A stretch of DNA of 36,302 bases, from the IMG/VR virus record IMGVR_UViG_3300008107_000362, positions 1 through 36,302 of that record; one strand, 5' to 3'. The notes under the pieces were generated by a model. That model was not told the origin of the DNA and did no database searches. It saw only the letters and a program-made list of their open reading frames with translations. Shown in pieces: positions 22,645 to 30,642 of this stretch (position 1 is its first letter; the number at the start of each line of letters is the position of its first letter). Source of the stretch: a virus. The translations under genes and the position numbers were made by a program.

Positions 22645-23475
22645 TTATCCGAACATTTCATCGAATGCAGCATCAATATCGTTAGTCACAGCAGCTGCTG
22701 GTGCTGACTTTTTGGCTGACGGTACATTTACACGAATCGGCCCATTCAAAGGATTGAGTGGATCTGCTAAGAAATCACTTGTCGGCAAGTCTTCATCATC
22801 ATCCGTAGCAGGTGCAGCATCCTCTTCAGCTGTGTTGTTGATAAACTTGTCTAATAGATCCGCCAGTTCTTCATATGTAGGAGGTTCCCATATGTCTTTG
22901 ACCGTAGGCATTTCTTTTAGAAGTTTAATCACTTCAGGATCTGTTGTTGCAGGTGACGTGTTTCTCTTAACACGGAAACTTGTTTTCGGATAAGATCCGT
23001 CTGCTGCTTTTTCGTATTCGACTGTAATATCGGTACCGTTCTTCAGATCTGTGATGTTACCATAATCAGGGTCATCGATCGTCTTCAGAAGTTCCTCGTA
23101 TACAGTTTTACCGAAACCCCAAAATTTTACACCCTCGTGTTCCTGACCTCTAACCAAAATAGGTACATAAGTACGCATCTTCGGTTCGATCTTCCGTGCT
23201 AACAACCAATCCTCACGTTCACCAGTGCCTTTCAGTTTGTCAGCCAATTCCTGAACTGGGTCAGGTTGATTGAAATTTTGCGGCGAAATGATAGTTTTCT
23301 TAGCCAAATCGTAGTAAAACAGTAGTTCCAAAAAAGGCCAATCTTTGTTATGTACATATGGTACAATACGAATTACCTGTGAACCAGGTTGCGGCTTCCA
23401 AATTTGTTTTGATGCCGACGGCTTGTTTTGATTTGTGAGAGATTCAAGCCTCTCTCTAATTTTGTTTAAGTCCAT
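22645..23475 (-). CDS. single-stranded DNA-binding protein (T4 gp32-like) without cysteines
   Basis: This 276-residue protein fits gp32 in layout. It has a basic N terminus (MDLNKIRERLESL), an OB-like core with a LELLFYYDLAKKTIISPQNF segment (residues about 49-68), and a long acidic linker. The tail is strongly acidic and ends DIDAAFDEMFG, the partner-binding C terminus. T4 gp32 uses one His and three Cys to bind zinc; this protein has no cysteine at all, so the zinc site is lost. Its genome neighbours are UvsX downstream and a dedicated promoter upstream. Homology is inferred from the core pattern, acidic tail and gene order. Confidence 0.88.
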   Translation of the reverse strand: MDLNKIRERLESLTNQNKPSASKQIWKPQPGSQVIRIVPYVHNKDWPFLELLFYYDLAKKTIISPQNFNQPDPVQELADKLKGTGEREDWLLARKIEPKMRTYVPILVRGQEHEGVKFWGFGKTVYEELLKTIDDPDYGNITDLKNGTDITVEYEKAADGSYPKTSFRVKRNTSPATTDPEVIKLLKEMPTVKDIWEPPTYEELADLLDKFINNTAEEDAAPATDDDEDLPTSDFLADPLNPLNGPIRVNVPSAKKSAPAAAVTNDIDAAFDEMFG

Positions 23476-23510
23476 AAATTAACCTGTTTAAAAAATTAAA
23501 TAATATAAAT

Positions 23511-23542
23511 CAAATATAAGTGATTTTTCTGAGAATTCCAAA
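23511..23542 (-). promoter_or_regulatory. promoter for the SSB-UvsX operon
   Basis: TTTG (23539-23542) and TATATTTG (23511-23518) on the minus strand are separated by 20 bases. The -33 box is in ATTATTTGGAATTCTCA. It lies in the 85-base gap between the Ntn hydrolase stop and the SSB start, with a leader of about 30 bases. It is one of the cleanest matches in the window. Confidence 0.82.
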
Positions 23543-23560
23543 TAATTTTAAATGTTTTTT

Positions 23561-24355
23561 TTAATCTTCGACTTGCGTCACTTTAATCGTAATTTTAGGT
23601 GTGTATCCTTTAGGAAATTCTTGCTTTATACCTACGAACGAATCGACATTTTTATTTATCAATACCAAATGAAATATGCGCTTTTCTAAGTCTAATAATA
23701 ATTGTGAAGAGGTGCGCATTTTTTCGGTGTCTCTTCGCATATTTAACGGACTATCATAGGAATACAGTTTTTTACGCAATGACGGGAGTATACCATCTGG
23801 TGTCGTAATACGATCGATCATCTTTTCAGCTGAGATTTTTCTGATTTTCGATGACACATAATCAGGACCTTGCGTATATCCTGCGTTCGAATAGAAGTGA
23901 CCATGATTTGTACGCACGACATTGTTTGTTTTGTGCAGTGCGTATTTAGGCGAGTGTTTCGATGTCGTTTCAATCGATACGGTCATTTTAGGATTCGATA
24001 CAAATGTGTGACCTCGTACACCGCCGTCGTATGAAACTGCGAACTGCACTGCATCGGTCATTGTTTTTTGACATAACGCCATTCGTATTTTGATGCCATC
24101 TTTTGAAGGCTTGCCGGTTTTCTTAACTATCTTATCTTCGATCTCATCGAACCCCACCATTAATGCAGTATTTAAGATTCCGATTCCGTATTCGTTCATT
24201 CCTTCCGACCAATCGGTTACCGTATCCCGTATATACGCAACCTCAACACCGTTCATGACTGTATGTATAATTTCAATCGATGCTTTGTATGCACGGTCTC
24301 TATTTTTCGCAATTACGCGTGAACCATCGATATATTTACTTGCAATTATACACAT
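23561..24355 (-). CDS. Ntn hydrolase with N-terminal cysteine (C45/choloylglycine hydrolase-like)
   Basis: This 264-residue protein starts MCIIASKYIDGSRVIAKNRDRAY. Removal of Met would expose Cys2 as the nucleophile, and the following NRD (18-20) is the motif of Cys-type Ntn hydrolases. GMNEYGIGILN (52-62) matches their oxyanion region, and VRTNHGHFYSNAG (147-159) matches the TNH motif of C45 acyltransferase-type members. Such enzymes cleave linear amides: penicillins, bile salts, acyl-homoserine lactones or peptides. There is no signal peptide, so it acts in the cell or in the virion. A structural-protein protease role or cleavage of a host signal are both possible. The ATG follows GATAGGAAAAAA. 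Confidence 0.78.
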   Translation of the reverse strand: MCIIASKYIDGSRVIAKNRDRAYKASIEIIHTVMNGVEVAYIRDTVTDWSEGMNEYGIGILNTALMVGFDEIEDKIVKKTGKPSKDGIKIRMALCQKTMTDAVQFAVSYDGGVRGHTFVSNPKMTVSIETTSKHSPKYALHKTNNVVRTNHGHFYSNAGYTQGPDYVSSKIRKISAEKMIDRITTPDGILPSLRKKLYSYDSPLNMRRDTEKMRTSSQLLLDLEKRIFHLVLINKNVDSFVGIKQEFPKGYTPKITIKVTQVED

Positions 24356-24362
24356 TTTTTTC

Positions 24363-24755
24363 CTATCTGTTTACTTTATGAATCTTTTCAAGTTTTAAAT
24401 CTATCTTAACTATCTCATCATTTTGAAACAAAATAAGGTTATTTGTATACATTGCCCAATCGATTTGATACGTCATGTCTAATAGACCGTTATTTACCTG
24501 ACGTATAATTTGATTAAGAGCATTTATTGTGTAAATAGTATTCGAATCGGATTTTCTATGCACCAATATAGTATTTGCAGTCAAATCGTAATTACCGACT
24601 ACATTATAAGTACAATATAATTGCTGCGGATTCTCTATATTACTGAAAACAAATATTAAATTTGAGTTAAGTTCGTATGTCCGTTGTATATAATCGAGTA
24701 CGAGGCCTAAATCACATTTTTGTACAAATGTACATAACAAGTGCGTTTTCACCAA
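24363..24755 (-). CDS. unknown phage protein
   Basis: This 130-residue protein starts MVKTHLLCTFVQKCDLGLVL and has NTILVHRKSDSNTIYTINALNQII (62-85). It appears to form an alpha/beta fold with a central strand and a helix after TINALN. I believe proteins with this TLYTINALN-type motif are widespread in T4-type phages without known function, but I cannot check. It ends 7 bases before the Ntn hydrolase and starts 19 bases after the nuclease-like gene. A Cys at position 8 is the only notable residue at the N terminus. Confidence 0.6.
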   Translation of the reverse strand: MVKTHLLCTFVQKCDLGLVLDYIQRTYELNSNLIFVFSNIENPQQLYCTYNVVGNYDLTANTILVHRKSDSNTIYTINALNQIIRQVNNGLLDMTYQIDWAMYTNNLILFQNDEIVKIDLKLEKIHKVNR

Positions 24756-24774
24756 ATCAGCTCCTTCGTTCTAT

Positions 24775-25686
24775 TTATCCGAATAGTTCATTATAATTCA
24801 ATTCAATTTCACCGGAATTCACCGCTGTATTTTTATTTAGGGTATCGAAATCGGTATCTCTAAGAATCGCTTCTGCGTTTGTTGGTATATAGAACGATTT
24901 AATATCTGTAGGTTTTTCCTTTAAACAATTAATCATATAACCTCCGAAACCTGGTTTCAAGTCCAATTTTTCAGAAACCACCTTCGCCATACACGCTTTC
25001 GCTAGATCCTGATCGTTATCTTTACCTTCAAACGTTTTCAGTACCCAATCGATTTCTGCCTTCATTTGTTTCGCATTTAGGTCAAGTAGACTTTCAAATC
25101 CTTGACGTAAATCCTCTACTGTGAATTTAGTTTCGGTAAAGAAACTCGAATCGGAATTTCGGTCAAACGCCTTTGTAAGATTTAGAATACCAAATACACG
25201 TGAAATGATCTGTCTTGAGTTACGTAATTCTTTGAATTTCCCAAGTTTTATTTTACCGTCATGCTTTTTATACGATTTAACTTCGCAATTAAGGCCACCT
25301 ATACGTAGATCGGCAGCTGCACCTTTTCCTGTGCTTTCGACAGTTGTACTTTTGCTGAATAACCAATACAACGCAAGTTCGCCGTTACCCACACCTGCAC
25401 CAGGTTTTACTTTAAACAATGTTTCATAGACCTTTTTATCACCCGGTGCAATACTAATAGGGCCAGTTTTTCCTTGTGGTATTTTATACGTACCAACTGG
25501 ATCAGGCACACCATTTGGAAACTTATCCGCTATAAGTTTATCCCATTCTGCATTCTCATTTAGTACAGTTGCTTGTGATTTGACAATACGTTCGAGTACA
25601 CGGATTTCTTCTTTGGTGTACGGTGGTATTGCGTATCCTTTTTCTAAATTCGCAAACCATTCTACTACTGCTTTTTCAAAATTCAT
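24775..25686 (-). CDS. PD-(D/E)XK-like protein with WFxxLxKGYAxPPYTKEE N-terminal module
   Basis: This 303-residue protein has an N-terminal segment (10-32) that is 17/23 identical to one in the gene just upstream (25688-26794). The centre carries GNGELALYWLF (100-110, Glu103) and, after a GKGAAADLRIG strand, Asp126 and GLNCEVKSY with Glu135-x-Lys137. That is the D-x8-ExK arrangement of PD-(D/E)XK nucleases, with Glu103 as a possible helix acid. A KIKLGKF segment follows. The C-terminal part is helical. It lies between tail-type genes and the SSB, so a virion-associated or recombination nuclease is possible. The nuclease call rests on the ExK pattern alone. Confidence 0.6.
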   Translation of the reverse strand: MNFEKAVVEWFANLEKGYAIPPYTKEEIRVLERIVKSQATVLNENAEWDKLIADKFPNGVPDPVGTYKIPQGKTGPISIAPGDKKVYETLFKVKPGAGVGNGELALYWLFSKSTTVESTGKGAAADLRIGGLNCEVKSYKKHDGKIKLGKFKELRNSRQIISRVFGILNLTKAFDRNSDSSFFTETKFTVEDLRQGFESLLDLNAKQMKAEIDWVLKTFEGKDNDQDLAKACMAKVVSEKLDLKPGFGGYMINCLKEKPTDIKSFYIPTNAEAILRDTDFDTLNKNTAVNSGEIELNYNELFG

Positions 25687-25687
25687 A

Positions 25688-26794
25688 TTATGCCAACAAT
25701 TTTTTGTTTATTGATTCACCCTTCACCTTAACAAAATACGATTCTAAATTCGATATCGCTCTTGAAATTCTGCGGTTTTCGATATCGGATTTGAGTATAC
25801 TATAAATATCAGATGAGGGTTCTAAATACACCGTGAACTTTTCCGAGTCGACGGTCGACCAATAGCCGGTCTGAGTTATTTTTGTTCGTAAGTATTCGTC
25901 GAACAAATTGAAAAAAGTGATAACTAATTGTTCAGGCGATTTATCACCTAATATGTTCGCTACCTTTTTTCCTAAACGTTGTACAACTTTTATTTCGGTA
26001 GTTTGATAGAGTTTCAGTAATTCGTTGATTTCTGCAATAATTTCAGGATCTGACATTAGTCGAAATATGTCGTTCAAAGAATCACGTTGCAGTTCTGGTT
26101 TTTGTTGTTGGTCTAACACTACATTCGCCATTTCGAAAACGTCTTCCAATGCCTCAATCGCTTCAGGTGACAACTTACCGAAATCCAATTCCGGTATCAA
26201 AGCAAAGTCTTTAACTATAATACCACGTGTACCATCGATATCGACGTTGCTCGTAATACTATCACCGGTTTCTGATGTGCCGGCTTTGATTCTACCACCT
26301 AAGACTATTGCTAAAAATAACTCGGTTGGGTCACCAGTTTGCATTTGTACATGTTTAATGAGTAGACGCATCAGAGTCTGCTCGTTTTCACCCATACCGA
26401 ATGAACCGTCATCAGGATTTCGGTTTGTACCAGAATTTATTATTTTAGCTACATCTTGAAATTTTTCAGGTGTCAGTTTTGAAAGATCTTGAAATACAAG
26501 TTCTAAGCCCGGTATCTGCACACCATTTGTATAATTGGTTATTATATATTCTGTGAATGCTTCTGGTGAATCCATAAACAATGCAGTCTTCGCTACGAAT
26601 CGGTCATCTTCAGTAGATTTTTCTTTTTCCGGTTTTTCTGGTGTTTCAGGTTCTGCTTCTGTTATGATTGTATATTCTCGTTTTAACGATTCTAATATAT
26701 CCCATTCCTCTTTCGTATATGGTGGATTTGCATAACCTTTATCTAATTGTGCAAACCATTTATTTATCAAATCTTTATATGTTATCGTTTTCAT
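25688..26794 (-). CDS. unknown protein sharing an N-terminal module with the next gene
   Basis: This 368-residue protein starts with the shared module WFAQLDKGYANPPYTKEE (13-30). A Glu/Pro/Lys-rich linker (EAEPETPEKPEKEKSTEDD) and a mostly helical, acidic body follow, with many Ile/Leu/Glu stretches and no cysteine. A short GGRIKAGTSETGDSITSNVDIDG segment (about 168-190) looks beta-rich. Composition resembles virion or scaffold-like structural proteins more than enzymes. It ends one base before the ATG of the PD-(D/E)XK-like gene, and the two are probably translated together and may act as a pair. Confidence 0.55.
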   Translation of the reverse strand: MKTITYKDLINKWFAQLDKGYANPPYTKEEWDILESLKREYTIITEAEPETPEKPEKEKSTEDDRFVAKTALFMDSPEAFTEYIITNYTNGVQIPGLELVFQDLSKLTPEKFQDVAKIINSGTNRNPDDGSFGMGENEQTLMRLLIKHVQMQTGDPTELFLAIVLGGRIKAGTSETGDSITSNVDIDGTRGIIVKDFALIPELDFGKLSPEAIEALEDVFEMANVVLDQQQKPELQRDSLNDIFRLMSDPEIIAEINELLKLYQTTEIKVVQRLGKKVANILGDKSPEQLVITFFNLFDEYLRTKITQTGYWSTVDSEKFTVYLEPSSDIYSILKSDIENRRISRAISNLESYFVKVKGESINKKLLA

Positions 26795-26797
26795 TAA

Positions 26798-28111
26798 CTA
26801 CCTTTTAGGTTTTATCATATTATCGTATCCTATTCCTACCTTTAAACTTGCACGCATTCCGTAATTATTCAGAATCATTAAAATATCATCTATAAAATTT
26901 TTACCGTCGCGTTTATCATACAAAAATAAGAAAGAATCGTATGTATATAGTACAATTTTACTATACTTTTCATATAAATATCTGAGAATTTTGTTTAACA
27001 TTAACGAATTCACATCTGTTTCATAGCCCTGCAATACATAGTTGAACAGTTTACTTGCGTTCATATTCTCATGATTTTTCGCATAGATTTTACGTTTAGT
27101 CAACGGCGTTTTTATATAACCGATATCGTCGAACTCGGACCATAAACGATTACGGTACTCTTGCACCATTTTAAAAAATGGAATATCACTGTATTCATTG
27201 TATATAGTACCGTACAACATTCTGAACGTTATTGTTTTCGACTCGGCGTATTGTTCATCTGTTATTACCGGTGTTTTAAAATATTGTCTGCCGAAATATT
27301 CGTGCAAGTTACCAGCAGGTAATTCGTAACCGATAAGTTTCGCAACAAGACGTACATGATGACTATCGTAATCGAATTCGATTAGCATCTGTGAATTGTT
27401 TTCAACTTCGATAATCGAACGTACACCAGTGCCTTTATCTAATGCAGCGAAATTTATACCACCGAAACGGTTACTTGGCCTGCCTGTTGCAGTATACGGA
27501 TAGTATTCGGTATAGAGTCGACTTTTATTGATATTATAGAATTGTTTCAGTTTATCGGAATTTATCGGTAAACCTGAGTTTTCGATTCGGTAAAAGTTTT
27601 CGATTACGTTTTCGTTATAGAAATTCAAAGTGTCATCGAATTCGATTCTGAAAATGCACTGTTCGAAATTAGTTCGTATAGTCCGACAGTATTCGATTAG
27701 ATTGACTATCGGTATAATGTCGTTTACATTTCGGAGATCTGAATACCATCTATGATATGCAGTTATATCTTGTGAATATTCGATTTCGATCGGTGTATTT
27801 TCTTGTAACCAATAACAAAGATCTGCATCATAACATTTAATGCCCTTTGACCATAATATCGATTTTTTATAGCAGATTGTCGATTCCGGTAAACTGATCT
27901 CTGTTAACCAATTTTCGCCGTTTTTTACAAGATCACTGTGACTACATCCGATTACAAATTCGTCACCGGTGCTGTAATTATAGAAATACACGAAACTGAT
28001 ACGATTTTCACAACGGTGTCGCGTATGGTCAGATAATACCGGTACAACGATAAGCATATCGTTGAGCATGTCAGACCAATTGACATCTGTATATGTTTGT
28101 ATGTATTTCAA
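26798..28111 (-). CDS. divergent family A DNA polymerase-like protein
   Basis: This 437-residue protein matches the PolI-type palm and fingers in order. It has TGR (209-211), motif A LIEFDYDSHHVRL with Asp247, motif B SKTITFRMLYG with Lys292, Phe296 and Tyr300, NYVLQG with Asn357/Gln361, and motif C LYTYDSF with Asp392. The two catalytic aspartates are kept. By position, E. coli Glu710 (steric gate) is His252, Arg754 is Tyr, Arg841 is Ser, and HDE of motif C is YDS. The first ~170 residues could be a degenerate 3'-5' exonuclease domain without its DxE. The start is TTG at 28111 behind a strong promoter (28131-28162), with a leader of about 13 bases. This is a second polymerase besides the family B replicase; its role is unknown. 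Confidence 0.8.
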   Translation of the reverse strand: MKYIQTYTDVNWSDMLNDMLIVVPVLSDHTRHRCENRISFVYFYNYSTGDEFVIGCSHSDLVKNGENWLTEISLPESTICYKKSILWSKGIKCYDADLCYWLQENTPIEIEYSQDITAYHRWYSDLRNVNDIIPIVNLIEYCRTIRTNFEQCIFRIEFDDTLNFYNENVIENFYRIENSGLPINSDKLKQFYNINKSRLYTEYYPYTATGRPSNRFGGINFAALDKGTGVRSIIEVENNSQMLIEFDYDSHHVRLVAKLIGYELPAGNLHEYFGRQYFKTPVITDEQYAESKTITFRMLYGTIYNEYSDIPFFKMVQEYRNRLWSEFDDIGYIKTPLTKRKIYAKNHENMNASKLFNYVLQGYETDVNSLMLNKILRYLYEKYSKIVLYTYDSFLFLYDKRDGKNFIDDILMILNNYGMRASLKVGIGYDNMIKPKR

Positions 28112-28119
28112 GTAATTGT

Positions 28120-28151
28120 GGAAATAAAATCAAATATACGACTTTATTTCC
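28120..28151 (-). repeat. 9-bp inverted repeat bracketing the -7 box of the PolA-like promoter
   Basis: GGAAATAAA (28120-28128) and TTTATTTCC (28143-28151) form a perfect 9-bp inverted repeat with a 14-base centre. That centre contains the whole -7 box (28131-28138). No U-tract follows, so it is not a standard terminator. It looks like a repressor operator or a hairpin that controls the PolA-like gene. The outer arm overlaps the last codons of the tail gene upstream. Confidence 0.6.
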
Positions 28152-28162
28152 AAAATTCCAAA
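28131..28162 (-). promoter_or_regulatory. promoter for the family A polymerase-like gene
   Basis: TTTG (28159-28162) and TATATTTG (28131-28138) on the minus strand have a 20-base spacer. The -33 box lies in ATTATTTGGAATT inside the last codons of the upstream tail gene. The predicted start near 28124 gives a leader of about 13 bases before the TTG start codon. The promoter separates the tail genes from the accessory and replication block. Confidence 0.8.
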
Positions 28163-28719
28163 TAATTTGCTAAATATTTTTGTATACCAGGGAAATTAAT
28201 TTCGGCTTTCATCACTGCATTTCGATTCAACTGTTCTGCATAGTCACCTGCAATTTGCCACTGTATTGTACAGTTATTCCATACAAGATTGCTTATACCA
28301 GGATAGTTTTGACCGTTTATTGTTTTGTATTGTTCGCCATCGACTTCGATTATCGTATTCTCTGGCGAATTTCTTTTCTGTACAAAGAATCTAAATATGA
28401 AGCCCGTTTGTCGATCGTCATCACCAATATACGGAAACTTTTGAATCGGACTTATATACTGATTTTCGGGTCGTTGTCGTATCTGATTATATCGTATCAC
28501 ATCAGCAGACGCTTCGAATCTTTTAGGCACAATACGTATCGACTTGCCTTCAGTTGGTATACTTTCGGTCCAATAATCACCATTTGGCAATTCGTGATAC
28601 AATCCAACGTATTCATCCGATGTACGAAAATACGGTACGAACTCGCCACCTTTCGTGTAGAGTCCAGTTCTAATTTTACTTAGTGGGTAATACGGTTCTA
28701 TGTAAGGACTTAATGGCAT
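28144..28719 (-). CDS. tail-associated structural protein
   Basis: This 191-residue protein is rich in Tyr, Pro and Asn. It has KGGEFVPYFRTSDEYVGLYHELPNGDYWTE (residues 24-53). A GGEF...Y-x-GxYH-x-x-NG-x-x-(W/M)-T pattern occurs in unassigned virion proteins of T4-type phages, to my recollection. The middle (QTGFIFRFFVQKRN) is beta-rich. It follows the hub-like gene by one base and is the last gene of the tail run. A baseplate or tail-tip role is likely from position; the exact part is unknown. Confidence 0.6.
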   Translation of the reverse strand: MPLSPYIEPYYPLSKIRTGLYTKGGEFVPYFRTSDEYVGLYHELPNGDYWTESIPTEGKSIRIVPKRFEASADVIRYNQIRQRPENQYISPIQKFPYIGDDDRQTGFIFRFFVQKRNSPENTIIEVDGEQYKTINGQNYPGISNLVWNNCTIQWQIAGDYAEQLNRNAVMKAEINFPGIQKYLANYLEFWK

Positions 28720-28720
28720 A

Positions 28721-30631
28721 TTATAATCGTATTGCTGCTAAATTATGATGAGTATTCAATTTACCGGTCAATTTTGTAGTCCAATCCGAACTCTCCCCGT
28801 CGAATTGGTGAACTACACTGTCTACATAAAAATAAATACCTTTATCTGTTGAATACGCATCCGGTAATTGGGTTGTAGAAATACCACAGCCTGGTCGTAT
28901 TCCCCATACACCATCGATTGTAACATCGATACCTAAACCAGGATATACTAATTGGTCGTATTTCGATTTTTCGTTTACGTTTTCCTGTCCACCATGTGCT
29001 GCCATGGAACTATTCGCTTCTTCAAGTGCTTTCATCGTTTCCTCAGAAAAACCAGATTTTTGCATTTTACCGGGCGACCACAATAATTGACCCCTTGAGG
29101 TCAATGCTTGAGTGTACGCTTTCAATCTTTCGAATTGTGGATTTTTGTCGGCAATTTTAGCGCATGTGTCACCGGATTTATGTGTACCGGCAAACATTGC
29201 TGCCTGAAACGTTTGAGATCCTGCATCGGATGTTAAAGAGCACGATCTTGTTGACCCGTCACCATCGATTGGATCGAATACTATACAGTCTAAAGCTGCA
29301 TCTAACCGACCATTGTTTTCATCAATAATGGTCATCGCATTCAGTTTTGACCCTTCAAACACATTGGGTGACATTGCTAAACGTAATTTCATAGCACCAC
29401 CCGTTGCACGATCGATCGCATCGAATATTGTGTTGAAATACTGTTTAACAGTTACATTCGTTTCCTGCTTCTCTTTTACATCATTCGATTCTGCCGATTT
29501 TTTTTCCGGTTTGGCAGCATTCAATGCTGCAAGTATAACTCCACGCTCTATTAGAATCCATCTATGATTTATTTCATTACGATCACCACTGGTCTTTACG
29601 CAAAAAGGTGATTTTGATTGGATAACGGTTTCGAAATCTTTACCCTGACCTGATGAATTTTTATAGTTTCCGAGTTTATTTCCAAGCATTAATACTTCTG
29701 TAGGCCTTGCTGGTGCTATAAATTTATTGATATACGAATAACTATAATCGGTAAAGTCTATTGTTGACCCTGCCATATCAGGATACGATGCTAATACGAC
29801 TTTGTTCCACATATTTACACAATATTCTAAAGTGTAATAACAGTGATTGTCATCCTCTTTGCCAAAAACACCGGATACCCATGAAAATATACGATTTCCA
29901 GTACCTTCAGCCACAAGCATTTCACGCAAGTCGAATACTGCGCAATGACCTAACCATAAACCACCCACTTTACAGTCATTTACGTAACCGTCAGTTTGCG
30001 ATTTCGTTGCTGTTTTTCCGTTACCCTGTGCGTGGTATTGCATCATTTCTGCAAGTCCAGTTACAGTGGCAGTTTCAGAATCTTTAAGTATAAATGACAT
30101 TCCTGATAGATTGGTACATGCCATAGTGATGTCGGCAGACTGTATCGCTTCACCAGGTGCAACTGCTGTAAACTTCGATGTCCAACTTCCATCGTCATTG
30201 GTAGAAAAACTGTATTTGCATACGAGAAACCCGCCTATTGATTTCTCTGAAGAATATGCCGGATCTGCAGGTTTCGCATAACCGAACGAGATATTTAATT
30301 TTTTACCGAATCTGCAATATTGTCGTTCAACGCTCTCAAAATCCCCTCGTGTAAATGTTTGTATCTCACCCTCTAATGTCATTGTGAGTCCATAATTTCC
30401 ACCCATTGTGAGTGTAACTGATTTGAGTATCGGTTTAAGTTTAAACGATCCGTATACTGCATTATAATTTGTAAAATTTTTATCAGGATAAGAACCGATG
30501 TGACAATACGCCGGGTTTTTTACTGATGCTTGCCAACCCTTTGTTGTTTTCGAGTCGACTTTCCATAGTGTACTTCTTTTTTGTAATTCGCCCTTGCCGG
30601 TTGTTGGATTTAATTTAAAAGGTGATGGCAT
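28721..30631 (-). CDS. baseplate hub-like protein
   Basis: This 636-residue protein has an N-terminal beta domain with KPILKSVTLTMGGNYGLTMT and FTRGDFESVERQYCRFGKKL, followed by LNISFGYA. This is the pattern of hub/late-control D-type proteins that form the central ring under the tail tube. The end (IYFYVDSVVHQFDGESSDWT, TKLTGKLNTHH) resembles their C-terminal domain. It lies between a gp53/LysM-type gene and another tail gene. No lytic-transglycosylase or peptidase motif is evident in the middle part. Assignment to the hub is by pattern and neighbours; it could be a related tail-tip protein. Confidence 0.65.
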   Translation of the reverse strand: MPSPFKLNPTTGKGELQKRSTLWKVDSKTTKGWQASVKNPAYCHIGSYPDKNFTNYNAVYGSFKLKPILKSVTLTMGGNYGLTMTLEGEIQTFTRGDFESVERQYCRFGKKLNISFGYAKPADPAYSSEKSIGGFLVCKYSFSTNDDGSWTSKFTAVAPGEAIQSADITMACTNLSGMSFILKDSETATVTGLAEMMQYHAQGNGKTATKSQTDGYVNDCKVGGLWLGHCAVFDLREMLVAEGTGNRIFSWVSGVFGKEDDNHCYYTLEYCVNMWNKVVLASYPDMAGSTIDFTDYSYSYINKFIAPARPTEVLMLGNKLGNYKNSSGQGKDFETVIQSKSPFCVKTSGDRNEINHRWILIERGVILAALNAAKPEKKSAESNDVKEKQETNVTVKQYFNTIFDAIDRATGGAMKLRLAMSPNVFEGSKLNAMTIIDENNGRLDAALDCIVFDPIDGDGSTRSCSLTSDAGSQTFQAAMFAGTHKSGDTCAKIADKNPQFERLKAYTQALTSRGQLLWSPGKMQKSGFSEETMKALEEANSSMAAHGGQENVNEKSKYDQLVYPGLGIDVTIDGVWGIRPGCGISTTQLPDAYSTDKGIYFYVDSVVHQFDGESSDWTTKLTGKLNTHHNLAAIRL

Positions 30632-30642
30632 ATTCTATATTT

